A stretch of DNA of 37,092 bases from JBMYQA01 sp049600855 (GTDB taxonomy: Bacteria > Bacteroidota > Bacteroidia > Cytophagales > Flammeovirgaceae), in assembly GCA_049600855.1 (NCBI GenBank), contig JBMYQA010000023.1:1-37092 (forward strand), given 5' to 3'. The position numbers and the translations under genes were made by a program. The notes below the pieces were generated by a model. It ran no database searches and had not been told where the DNA came from. It saw only the letters and a program-made list of their open reading frames with translations. Below, in pieces: positions 9,514-16,524 of this stretch (its first letter is position 1; each line of letters opens with the position of its first letter).

Positions 9514-10281
9514 TTAACTATTAGAAACCGAAGAAGCTTTAATCATTTTAGTGGGGAAATGTGTAGCCAATTCGGTATAGATGATGTCATATACTTGTTG
9601 CTTTAATTCATCCACATCATCTAAGGTTAATTGATCTGTTGGAATGGGCTCATGATAAATGACTTTTACGGGTCTCCACGTTAAAAAAAAGTCATAGGAG
9701 AATAAAATTTTCCAATTATTCACGATCGTCACTGGAATAATCGGAGTTTTCGTTTCAATAGCCACTCGAAAGGCTCCATCTTTAAAGGGTACCATATTCG
9801 GCGGGTTCTTCGTTCGTATGCCACCTTCAGGATATAGTAATACACTTCTCCCTTTTAGAATAGCAGCTTTAGCACGTTCAAATGCCTTGTAGCTATCGCG
9901 TAAGCTATTCCGATTAATTGGAATGTGGAGTCGATTAAACATGTAGCCAAAAATAGGTATTTTGGAGAGGGAGTTTTTGCCTACAAATACAATAAATTGC
10001 TTCGCAGACATGCCAATAGTAGGAATATCGAGCATAGAAGCATGATTGGGGCAATACACATAGGCTTTTTTCTTATTGATGCTACCGCGTACTTCTCGGC
10101 CAAAAGGCATTAAAACGGATGTAAAAAATCCCATTGCCCAAAGTTTGTTCAATACAAAACCATACTTATGCCATTGCTCTCGTTGAACGATGATGACAAA
10201 AAATGGGAATAAGCATACATATATCATGAAGAACCAAAGTCCTCCCCAAAAGAGATAGATTTTTTTAAAAAATTTCGACAT
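9514..10281 (-). CDS. plsC: 1-acyl-sn-glycerol-3-phosphate acyltransferase
   Basis: This is a PlsC-type enzyme of 255 residues, the usual size. It transfers an acyl chain to lysophosphatidic acid to make phosphatidic acid at the cytoplasmic membrane. An N-terminal membrane helix spans about residues 8-33. Motif I, NHASMLD, with catalytic His80 and Asp85, is at 79-85. An arginine-containing acceptor-binding segment (PINRNS) follows at about 121-126, then motif III, YPEGGIR, at 150-156, where Gly-Gly replaces the common Gly-Thr. A Pro/Ile-rich motif IV-like segment (ETKTPIIPVTIVN) comes later. All catalytic residues are intact. ATG at 10281 gives a normal N-terminus. The divergent neighbour is the Usp-like gene. 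The exact acyl acceptor (LPA versus another lysolipid) cannot be read from sequence. Confidence 0.9.
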   Translation of the reverse strand: MSKFFKKIYLFWGGLWFFMIYVCLFPFFVIIVQREQWHKYGFVLNKLWAMGFFTSVLMPFGREVRGSINKKKAYVYCPNHASMLDIPTIGMSAKQFIVFVGKNSLSKIPIFGYMFNRLHIPINRNSLRDSYKAFERAKAAILKGRSVLLYPEGGIRTKNPPNMVPFKDGAFRVAIETKTPIIPVTIVNNWKILFSYDFFLTWRPVKVIYHEPIPTDQLTLDDVDELKQQVYDIIYTELATHFPTKMIKASSVSNS

Positions 10282-10501
10282 CCTTGATGAAGCTGGTTAG
10301 TTTAGTCAATGGGATAAAAATGATTAGTAGTATTCTGCTTTTAAATCCCCCGAATGACAAAGGTAAGAATAGGAATGGAATTAAACGATCTTATTACTAA
10401 TCACTCCGTGCAAACGCAACAAATTAGATTCTTTGTTGCTTCGATTAAAATTAATTGCCTGAAATCATTATTATCACCATGTAATTTTTTAATTTGCTTT
10501 T

Positions 10502-11353
10502 ATGAGTAATTTAGATTTATTCGAGTCTGTTTTTAAAAGTGCTTTACGCAATCCTTTTGAATACCAAGCAATCGAGATCAAAAATATTTTGCTGATCACC
10601 GATTTAGAAGAATCGCTTCCCGATTTTGAAGGTAAAATGAAGGCTTATTTGCAGCATTCTTTAAATTTAGCCGATAAAAAATGGAAGTCGCTTGGCAGAA
10701 GCGACTATCGTCAATGGGCAGAACTCAAAGAAATAATAGATGAGTTTCAGCCTGATTTAATAGTGAGCTATCGGCTTTTAAGAGTAAGAAGTAGGGTACA
10801 AACGAGCTTAGGCGTATACATTGATACACTCACCCAAGAATTGGATATTCCTATTTTAGTGATGCCTCGCCCTGAGTTACGTTTTTATGATCGAACGAAC
10901 TTGGATTTGAAATCGGTTGTCATCGCTACTGAGCATCATTTTGAGGATCATCTTTTGGTGAATTATGGCATCTATTTTACGCAACGCCAAGGTCAACTTA
11001 CGCTCTTACATGTTGAAGATGAGGATACTTTCAATTATTACAGCAAAATGATTGAGAAAATCCCTGAAATAAATAGTCAAATCGCTATAGATGCCCTTCG
11101 CAAGAAGTTGTTAATTGCCCCCATGCATTATATGAAGTCGGTTGAAGCAGTATTGCAGGAAAAAAGAGAAGATTTAACGATTCAAAAAATAACAGATTTT
11201 GGACATTTAATCAACTATTACAAAGAGCTCACTCAGAAACAAAAAATTGATTTATTAGTCTTTAGAACAAAAGATGATACGCAATTAGCCATGCACAGTT
11301 TGGGACATTCCCTCTTGGTTGAATTTAAAGAAATCCCAGCGATTATGGTATAA
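10502..11353 (+). CDS. universal-stress-protein-like protein, two degenerate Usp domains
   Basis: This 283-residue cytoplasmic protein looks like two tandem Usp-type alpha/beta domains. The first starts IKNILLITDLEES and closes with DIPILVMPRP at about 120. The second starts LKSVVIATEHHFEDH, has QLTLLHVEDED as its second strand, and ends IDLLVFRTKDD, then EIPAIMV. The usual ATP-binding signature of UspA (G-x2-G-x9-G-S/T before the last strand) is not there: the region reads AMHSLGHSLLVEFKEIPAIM. It is therefore more likely a non-ATP-binding, regulatory or dimerising member. There is no signal peptide. ATG 10502 is the only reasonable start. A long hairpin follows the stop. The fold is moderately certain; function is unknown. 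Confidence 0.7.
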   Translation: MSNLDLFESVFKSALRNPFEYQAIEIKNILLITDLEESLPDFEGKMKAYLQHSLNLADKKWKSLGRSDYRQWAELKEIIDEFQPDLIVSYRLLRVRSRVQTSLGVYIDTLTQELDIPILVMPRPELRFYDRTNLDLKSVVIATEHHFEDHLLVNYGIYFTQRQGQLTLLHVEDEDTFNYYSKMIEKIPEINSQIAIDALRKKLLIAPMHYMKSVEAVLQEKREDLTIQKITDFGHLINYYKELTQKQKIDLLVFRTKDDTQLAMHSLGHSLLVEFKEIPAIMV

Positions 11354-11356
11354 TTC

Positions 11357-11420
11357 ATATCCTTCTTTCTCTAGTGTTATAGGAGTCGGAAGTGCTACGT
11401 AACTAGAAAAAGAAGGATAT
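11357..11420. terminator. 19-bp near-perfect stem-loop between convergent genes
   Basis: Bases 11357-11375 (ATATCCTTCTTTCTCTAGT) pair with 11402-11420 (ACTAGAAAAAGAAGGATAT) with one mismatch, around a 26-nt loop. The structure starts 3 bp after the Usp-like gene and ends 12 bp before the recX stop, so it probably terminates both. The stem is unusually long and has no T-tract of its own outside the stem. Confidence 0.65.
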
Positions 11421-11432
11421 ACATCTCTGATT

Positions 11433-11906
11433 TCACCCCACCAATTCGTTGATTACTTCCCAAATCACATGAGGTTCAAATCCCTTTGAAACGGCATAAT
11501 TAAAGGCTTTCCCTTTCTTTTTATACAAATCCACCTCCTGTAAGCTATCCCATTTTTTTACGAGCAATTGGTAGAGTGTATCCAAGTATTCCTGTTCATC
11601 GATCTCTTCTAAACCTTCGTGAATGTAGTTATCGGCTACCCCTTTCTGCATCAGCGCCTGAGAAATTTTCATTTTTCCCCATTTCTTTACCCTAAACTTT
11701 CCAGTGGCAAATTGTTTAGCAAAACGTCCTTCATTCAGAAAGTTTTCTTCTTTGAGTAAATCAACCAGTTCTTGAATTTCATAACCTCTAATACCAATGG
11801 CTAGTAACTTTGTTCTTACTTCTGACTCGCATCGTTCTTGATAAGCACAATAGGAAGCTAGTTTTAAATAGGCTTCCTTCTTTGTGAACCCTGTTTCTTT
11901 TGGCAT
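11433..11906 (-). CDS. recX: regulatory protein RecX
   Basis: From the ATG at 11906 this is a 157-residue RecX-family protein, which binds RecA and its filament to limit recombinase activity. It is built of three-helix repeats: KKEAYLKLASYCAYQERCES with VRTKLLAIGI, then IQELVDLLKEENFLNEGRFA, then KWGKMKISQALMQKGVADNY. These match the family's 'YC..R..S..E....L...G', 'D..RFA..F' and 'G...I...L..KG' signatures. A longer form beginning with GTG at 11969 is possible, but its N-terminal 21 residues do not look like RecX. RecA is not in this window; recX stands alone here, divergent from thrB. Confidence 0.92.
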   Translation of the reverse strand: MPKETGFTKKEAYLKLASYCAYQERCESEVRTKLLAIGIRGYEIQELVDLLKEENFLNEGRFAKQFATGKFRVKKWGKMKISQALMQKGVADNYIHEGLEEIDEQEYLDTLYQLLVKKWDSLQEVDLYKKKGKAFNYAVSKGFEPHVIWEVINELVG

Positions 11907-12129
11907 AAATTGATAATCGTTGCAATGGTTAGAGCATGTTTGAATTTCAAATATATAAATCTCTTCCACAAGACAAAAAACGACAAATTGTTAGGAATTG
12001 ATGAAGTTAGCGCTATTCTTTGCATTGCGCAAAGCGTTTAAGTAGTCAATACAGAAATGCTTTTATTTTTTTAATCTGATCAATCAGCACATACCGAATC
12101 CGCTTTATGCGTGAAGCATTAGGCTGTAA

Positions 12130-13086
12130 ATGTCATCATTAATAAAACTAGAAAATATGGAATCGGTTCGCATATTTGCTCCAGCAACAGTTGCTAATGT
12201 CTCTTGTGGTTTTGATGTACTTGGTTTTGCGGTAAACCAACCTGGAGATGAAATCATTTTACAAAAGACGCATACCCAAGACGTCACCATTGAGGCGATT
12301 ACAGGTGATGGAGGCAAGCTTCCGAGAGCAGCGGAAAAAAATACAGCAACCGTAGCCATTCAACAATTTTTGAAACACCTTGGCTCTCAGCAAGGTTTTT
12401 CTTTGACCTTGCATAAAAAAATGCCTTTAGGCAGTGGCATGGGTTCTAGTGCAGCAAGTGCTGTTGCAGGGGTGTTTGCAGCCAATCAACTACTTGGCTC
12501 CCCACTTTCCATTCCAGAACTACTGCCATTTGCTATGGAAGGAGAACGTATTGCCTGTGGCGCTGCCCATGCCGATAATGTTGCGCCATCACTATATGGA
12601 GGTTTGGTGTTGGTTAGAAGCTATCAACCTTTGGATGTCATTAGCATCCAAACACCTAAAGATTTATACTGTACGCTTATTCACCCAAAAATTCAAATTC
12701 GTACAGCGGATGCACGCGCCATTTTGAAGCGTCAAATACCACTTGGTAAAGCCATACAACAATGGGGTAACTTGGCAGGTTTAGTTGCGGGTTTTTTGCA
12801 AGAAGATTATGACTTAATTGCCCGATCGATGAAGGATGTCATTGCCGAACCTGTGCGTTCCATCTTGATACCCGGTTTTGATAAAGTACAAGCAGCAGCC
12901 TTAAACCAAGGTGCATTGGGCTTCAGCATCTCAGGATCGGGGCCATCTATGTTTGCCTTATCAAGAGGACAAGAAATTGCAAAAAAATCTGGTGAGGCGA
13001 TGCAACGTGCATTAGCGACGTTACACATCAACAGCGAGGTTTTTGTATCTCCCATCAACCAACAAGGCCCAATTTTATTGGATTAG
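12130..13086 (+). CDS. thrB: homoserine kinase (ThrB)
   Basis: This GHMP-family kinase of 318 residues phosphorylates homoserine on the way to threonine in the cytoplasm. The N-terminus has VRIFAPATVANVSCGFDVLG, and the ATP-binding GHMP motif MPLGSGMGSSAASAVAG is at about residues 98-114. The C-terminus has the GFSISGSGPSMFAL motif near 260-273. Length matches bacterial ThrB. ATG 12130 is usable; ATG 12157 (MESVRIFAP) fits family N-termini better and cannot be excluded. In many Bacteroidota thrB sits between thrA and thrC, but here it stands alone: divergent from recX and followed by a terminator. Confidence 0.95.
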   Translation: MSSLIKLENMESVRIFAPATVANVSCGFDVLGFAVNQPGDEIILQKTHTQDVTIEAITGDGGKLPRAAEKNTATVAIQQFLKHLGSQQGFSLTLHKKMPLGSGMGSSAASAVAGVFAANQLLGSPLSIPELLPFAMEGERIACGAAHADNVAPSLYGGLVLVRSYQPLDVISIQTPKDLYCTLIHPKIQIRTADARAILKRQIPLGKAIQQWGNLAGLVAGFLQEDYDLIARSMKDVIAEPVRSILIPGFDKVQAAALNQGALGFSISGSGPSMFALSRGQEIAKKSGEAMQRALATLHINSEVFVSPINQQGPILLD

Positions 13087-13100
13087 GAGATTTATTTAAA

Positions 13101-13128
13101 GCCTACTTCAAAAACCAATGAAGTAGGC
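13101..13128. terminator. bidirectional intrinsic terminator after thrB
   Basis: GCCTACTTCA (13101-13110) pairs perfectly with TGAAGTAGGC (13119-13128) around an 8-nt AAAACCAA loop. It is followed by GTTT on the plus strand and by TTTAAATAAA on the minus strand. It lies between the convergent ends of thrB and the lytic transglycosylase gene. Confidence 0.88.
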
Positions 13129-13153
13129 GTTTAGTATGTAGTATGCCTCATGC

Positions 13154-15436
13154 TTATTTCACTTTCAGCTTTTGCCCTACTTGTAATTTGCTCGAGCGCA
13201 AACCATTTAAGGATTTCAGTTTAGCGACCGTAATATTATGGGCTTGGGCAATGGTCCATAAAGAATCGCCAGACTTTACAATGTAATAGCCTTTAGCTGC
13301 TTTTTTAGAACTTGCCCTCGCGCTGGATTTAGCAGCTGCTCCCGTCAATTTAAGCTTTTGGCCAGAATTGATTCGTGTTCCGTCCAAATTATTCCACCGT
13401 TGTAAATCTCCAATGCTTACATTGTGTCGAACGGCAATATCGGACAAGGTTTCACCTCGCCTCACAATATGGTACTTGCCTTTATAATTTGAAGGTGTTG
13501 AACTCGTATTTGAATTGGAAGCCGCTACCGTACCTGTTTTCTTGAGCACCAGCTTTTGTCCATAGTTAATGCGCGTTCCTTGAATGTTATTCCAAGATTT
13601 TAACTCACTCACACTCACATTATACCTTGTAGCAATATCGGATAGTGTTTCCCCGCGTTTTACAATGTGGTAACTCCCATAGGTCGTTGTAGATGCCGTG
13701 TTTTTAGCACTGTAGGAAATGGGCCTTTCTTTGGTTTGAATTAATAATTTCTGTCCTACATTAATTCTACTTGAATACAAATTATTCCATGATTTGATTT
13801 TACTAACACTTACGCCATATTTTTCTGCGATCAAGCCTAAGCTCTCACCTGATTTTACGATGTGATAACGCGCCGTTCCATACACCGTAGGTGATGCTTT
13901 CGCAGAAGGCGCTTTCACTCTTAGCTTTTGCCCCGCATAAATGCTATTTCCTTTCAGGTCATTCCACTTTTGAAGTTGCCCGACTGATACGCCGTACTTT
14001 CTTGCAATACTTCCTAATACCTCTCCATAACGCACTCGATGAAATGTATTCGTATTTGTTCCATTTGTGCTCGCTGAAGCCACTCGGGAACCTGATTGAC
14101 TGCTCGATGTCGTTTTCCTTCCATTGGAATACACCACCAGACGTTGTCCAGCATAAATTCGATTACTCGATAGGTTATTCCAATCTTTTAGGGCAGAAAG
14201 TCCTACCCCATTCTTTTGGGCAATTCCCCCTAAAGATTCACCACTTCTGACTACATAATAATACTTATTGGGCTTTTTATATGTACCACTATGCGCTACT
14301 GCATAAGGATCGTATGTATGTGACTCACTGACTTTCTTTAATATACTTTCTCTTTTCATGAGAAAATAATTGAGTCGTTTTTTAGGGATTTTTAAAGGGT
14401 AATTCTTCGCATAAGCAGGAACTGCTGCCTTTTTTAGTTCAGGGTTTAACAAACGTAAATCTTCTTCGCATACGTTGATTTCTTCTGCCAACAGACCTAA
14501 ATCCACAAATTGACTTACTTCTACCGTACTGGCTGGAATTGCATAAAAGGGTTGATCTTGTATTAAATTTAATTCATCTGCATGATTCAATACATAAATC
14601 ATGGCTACTAGCTGAGGAAGATAAGAGCGTGTTTCTCTGGGTAAGCGAGGGAAGATTTCCCAAAACGTTTTTTTATAGCCAGAACGCCTGATTGCTTTAC
14701 GGATATTGCCTGGCCCACAGTTGTACGCGGCAATGGCCAACTCCCAATCATTAAACATTTCATATAATGATTTTAAATACTTGCAGGCTGCCTCAGTAGA
14801 CTTCTCAGGATCCATGCGCTCATCAATGTAGTAGTCTTGCTTTAGGCCGTACATCCTTCCTGTAGCCGCCATAAATTGCCAAAGCCCAACGGCTCGTGCT
14901 CTTGAGCGTGCCTTAGGAACTAGTGCCGATTCAATAATAGACAAGTACTTGAGTTCATCAGGCATGTTATACTTTGCTAGCAACCGCTCATAAATGGGGA
15001 AGTACAAATTGGTTCGTTGCATTACCCGCAAGGTGAATGAACGATCTTTTACGGCAAAGTAATTAATAAACGCCTTTACCCTGGGATGAAAGTTGAGTGG
15101 TACTTCATTTTCCAAACAAGAAAGTCGATCTATAATTAAACCGTCAGGTGCAAAATCGACATACCCCAAATCATCCATAATTTCCTCCACCTCAATTGCC
15201 ATAGCGGTATCAAAATTTAACTGATTTAGATCAGGAGCATGCGTGGCTGCATAGACTACTTCTGTGGTTGCATCTGTTTCCTCTAATATCACCATGGAAT
15301 CCAAACGCTCAGTAGGTATTTTATATCCTTTAGGTTCTTGAACCGTGTATACACTATCTTCTGCGGTTTGGGCGAATCCACTCCAAGTTAGGAGACCTAT
15401 TGCCCCAATCACCATCACCCATTTATTAGAAATCAT
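13154..15436 (-). CDS. MltD-like lytic murein transglycosylase with six LysM repeats
   Basis: This 760-residue exported enzyme cleaves peptidoglycan between MurNAc and GlcNAc, forming 1,6-anhydro ends. A signal peptide (about 1-22, ending WSGFAQ) is followed by a linker. The GH23/SLT domain (about 145-270) has catalytic Glu169 in YLSIIESALVP, and GLWQFMAATGRMYGL and AIAAYNCGPGNI as the second and third family motifs. After a degenerate LysM-like segment (about 305-355) come six LysM modules at roughly 391-436, 465-508, 523-567, 588-632, 654-698 and 716-760, each with a Gly-Glu/Asp-x-Leu and GQ(K/R)L pattern. They anchor the enzyme to glycan. Ser/Thr-rich linkers join the modules. Six is more than the two to four common in MltD. 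ATG 15436 gives the signal peptide. Confidence 0.94.
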   Translation of the reverse strand: MISNKWVMVIGAIGLLTWSGFAQTAEDSVYTVQEPKGYKIPTERLDSMVILEETDATTEVVYAATHAPDLNQLNFDTAMAIEVEEIMDDLGYVDFAPDGLIIDRLSCLENEVPLNFHPRVKAFINYFAVKDRSFTLRVMQRTNLYFPIYERLLAKYNMPDELKYLSIIESALVPKARSRARAVGLWQFMAATGRMYGLKQDYYIDERMDPEKSTEAACKYLKSLYEMFNDWELAIAAYNCGPGNIRKAIRRSGYKKTFWEIFPRLPRETRSYLPQLVAMIYVLNHADELNLIQDQPFYAIPASTVEVSQFVDLGLLAEEINVCEEDLRLLNPELKKAAVPAYAKNYPLKIPKKRLNYFLMKRESILKKVSESHTYDPYAVAHSGTYKKPNKYYYVVRSGESLGGIAQKNGVGLSALKDWNNLSSNRIYAGQRLVVYSNGRKTTSSSQSGSRVASASTNGTNTNTFHRVRYGEVLGSIARKYGVSVGQLQKWNDLKGNSIYAGQKLRVKAPSAKASPTVYGTARYHIVKSGESLGLIAEKYGVSVSKIKSWNNLYSSRINVGQKLLIQTKERPISYSAKNTASTTTYGSYHIVKRGETLSDIATRYNVSVSELKSWNNIQGTRINYGQKLVLKKTGTVAASNSNTSSTPSNYKGKYHIVRRGETLSDIAVRHNVSIGDLQRWNNLDGTRINSGQKLKLTGAAAKSSARASSKKAAKGYYIVKSGDSLWTIAQAHNITVAKLKSLNGLRSSKLQVGQKLKVK
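13157..14266 (-). repeat. six tandem LysM-coding repeats
   Basis: The 3' half of the transglycosylase gene consists of six copies of about 135 bp coding for LysM modules, separated by variable 45-90 bp linkers. Copies 4 and 5 are the most alike in protein (both have RGETLSDIA and GTRIN-x-GQKL), which suggests a recent internal duplication. Confidence 0.85.
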
Positions 15437-15927
15437 ACGCTAAAAAAAATTATTTGGTCTGTGAGAATTTGTATTAAAAGTGATTCATCAAGCTATACTA
15501 AATTTATGCCCTCATTCAGTATGCTATTTACTGAGGAGTTTTTTGAGTGATTATTCGGAGCTAAACAATCAGCAATTCTCACTTTGTAAAAATGCTTGCT
15601 ATTCTGCAAAAAAGATTTTTTTGTCATGTCGACGTAAGGAGACATCTAAGTGTCAAGTGGCTAAACGAACTCATTTGGCTTATTTTGACACATGGTTTCG
15701 TATTTTAATGGGCACGTAGATTTCTCCGCTCTGCGTCGAAATGACAAAGTAAGATTTGCTGCTAAACAACACACCTAAAACCAAACACCTCATAATCATC
15801 CAGTTAGCAACTAGACTAGTTCCTCTTAAAATGCAAAGATACCTAAAGGTGTGTAATCTTAATCCTTCTATAGCATAAAATAACAAATAATTACCAGGAT
15901 TTTTTAGGTGTTCAAAAGTGATGCGAG
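15437..15927. other. 491-bp intergenic region containing a palindromic element
   Basis: This non-coding stretch between panD and the transglycosylase gene contains the palindromic element at 15620-15748. Two short ORFs that cross it are not credible genes because they run through the inverted-repeat arms. The promoter of the transglycosylase gene should be close to 15437-15480. Confidence 0.6.
15620..15748. repeat. palindromic intergenic repeat (REP/MITE-like)
   Basis: The left arm 15620-15652 (TTTGTCATGTCGACG, then GGAGACATCTAAGTG) is the imperfect reverse complement of the right arm 15713-15748 (CACGTAGATTTCTCC, then CGTCGAAATGACAAA). An inner pair, GTGTCAA (15650-15656) and TTGACAC (15685-15691), gives a branched fold. 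The whole 129 bp could form a long hairpin. There is no ORF inside. Similar GTCATTTCGACG/GGAGAAATCT palindromes recur in Bacteroidota intergenic DNA as I recall it; I could not search for other copies. Confidence 0.75.
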
Positions 15928-16275
15928 TTAAGGTATTTTATTGTGTTCATCTGGAAACAACAATATGGGTTTATGCGATCGCGCATCTTCTTTCGCTAGA
16001 AAACAATAGGAAATGATAATAATGATATCCCCAACTTGTACCTGACGCGCTGCTGATCCATTTAAACAAATGATACCAGAACCCCGTTCGCCAGTAATTA
16101 CATACGTTTCAAAACGACTACCATTGTTATTGTTTACAATTTGTACTTTCTCTCCTGCAACCATATCTGCGGCATCAATGAGATCTTCATCAATCGTGAT
16201 ACTTCCCATATAATTTAAGTCAGACTCTGTTACGGTTGCACAATGGATTTTAGACTTCAATGTTTCGATCCACAT
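15928..16275 (-). CDS. panD: aspartate 1-decarboxylase (pyruvoyl)
   Basis: This 115-residue protein is the zymogen of PanD, which decarboxylates aspartate to beta-alanine for pantothenate and CoA synthesis. The N-terminus reads LKSKIHCATVTESDLNYMGS. Gly24-Ser25, followed by ITID, is the self-cleavage site that generates the pyruvoyl cofactor on the new N-terminus of the alpha chain. Conserved Lys9 and His11 (KSKIHCATVT), Asn71-Gly72-Ala74 (CLNGSAAR, then VQVGD) and the C-terminal IIISYCFL strand are present. Length is slightly below the common 116-130 residues. ATG 16275 is clear. panC is not adjacent. A 249-bp spacer separates it from the upstream TonB receptor. Confidence 0.97.
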   Translation of the reverse strand: MWIETLKSKIHCATVTESDLNYMGSITIDEDLIDAADMVAGEKVQIVNNNNGSRFETYVITGERGSGIICLNGSAARQVQVGDIIIIISYCFLAKEDARSHKPILLFPDEHNKIP

Positions 16276-16467
16276 AGCTAATAGTTTTATTATGAGTGAG
16301 TTGAATATACTTTATCAAATAAATTGATTGATTGTGATTTGAGAGAAGTCTGTTATTCATAACTATTTCACAATGTATTCATGTAGTAAAAATACGATTG
16401 TAATCGTTTGATTTGGTATTCGTTAATACGTATAAAAGTAACTATTATCTTACTTAGTTGTTTTAGC

Positions 16468-16522
16468 GACTGTTTGGAAATACATTCTTGATTTTTTTTT
16501 AGGCGACTTTTTCCAAACAGTC
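16468..16522. terminator. 13-bp perfect inverted repeat just past a TonB-receptor gene
   Basis: GACTGTTTGGAAA (16468-16480) is exactly reverse-complemented at 16510-16522, with a 29-nt spacer holding a run of nine T's on the plus strand. It begins 2 bp beyond the stop of the minus-strand receptor gene, a position typical for a terminator. There is no strong U-tract after the stem, so read-through to panD is possible. Confidence 0.6.
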
Positions 16523-16524
16523 TC

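Noticed and set aside
15480..15886. Two short ORFs on opposite strands in the spacer between panD and the transglycosylase gene
   Set aside because: Both run through the inverted-repeat arms of the palindromic element and have no protein-like pattern.
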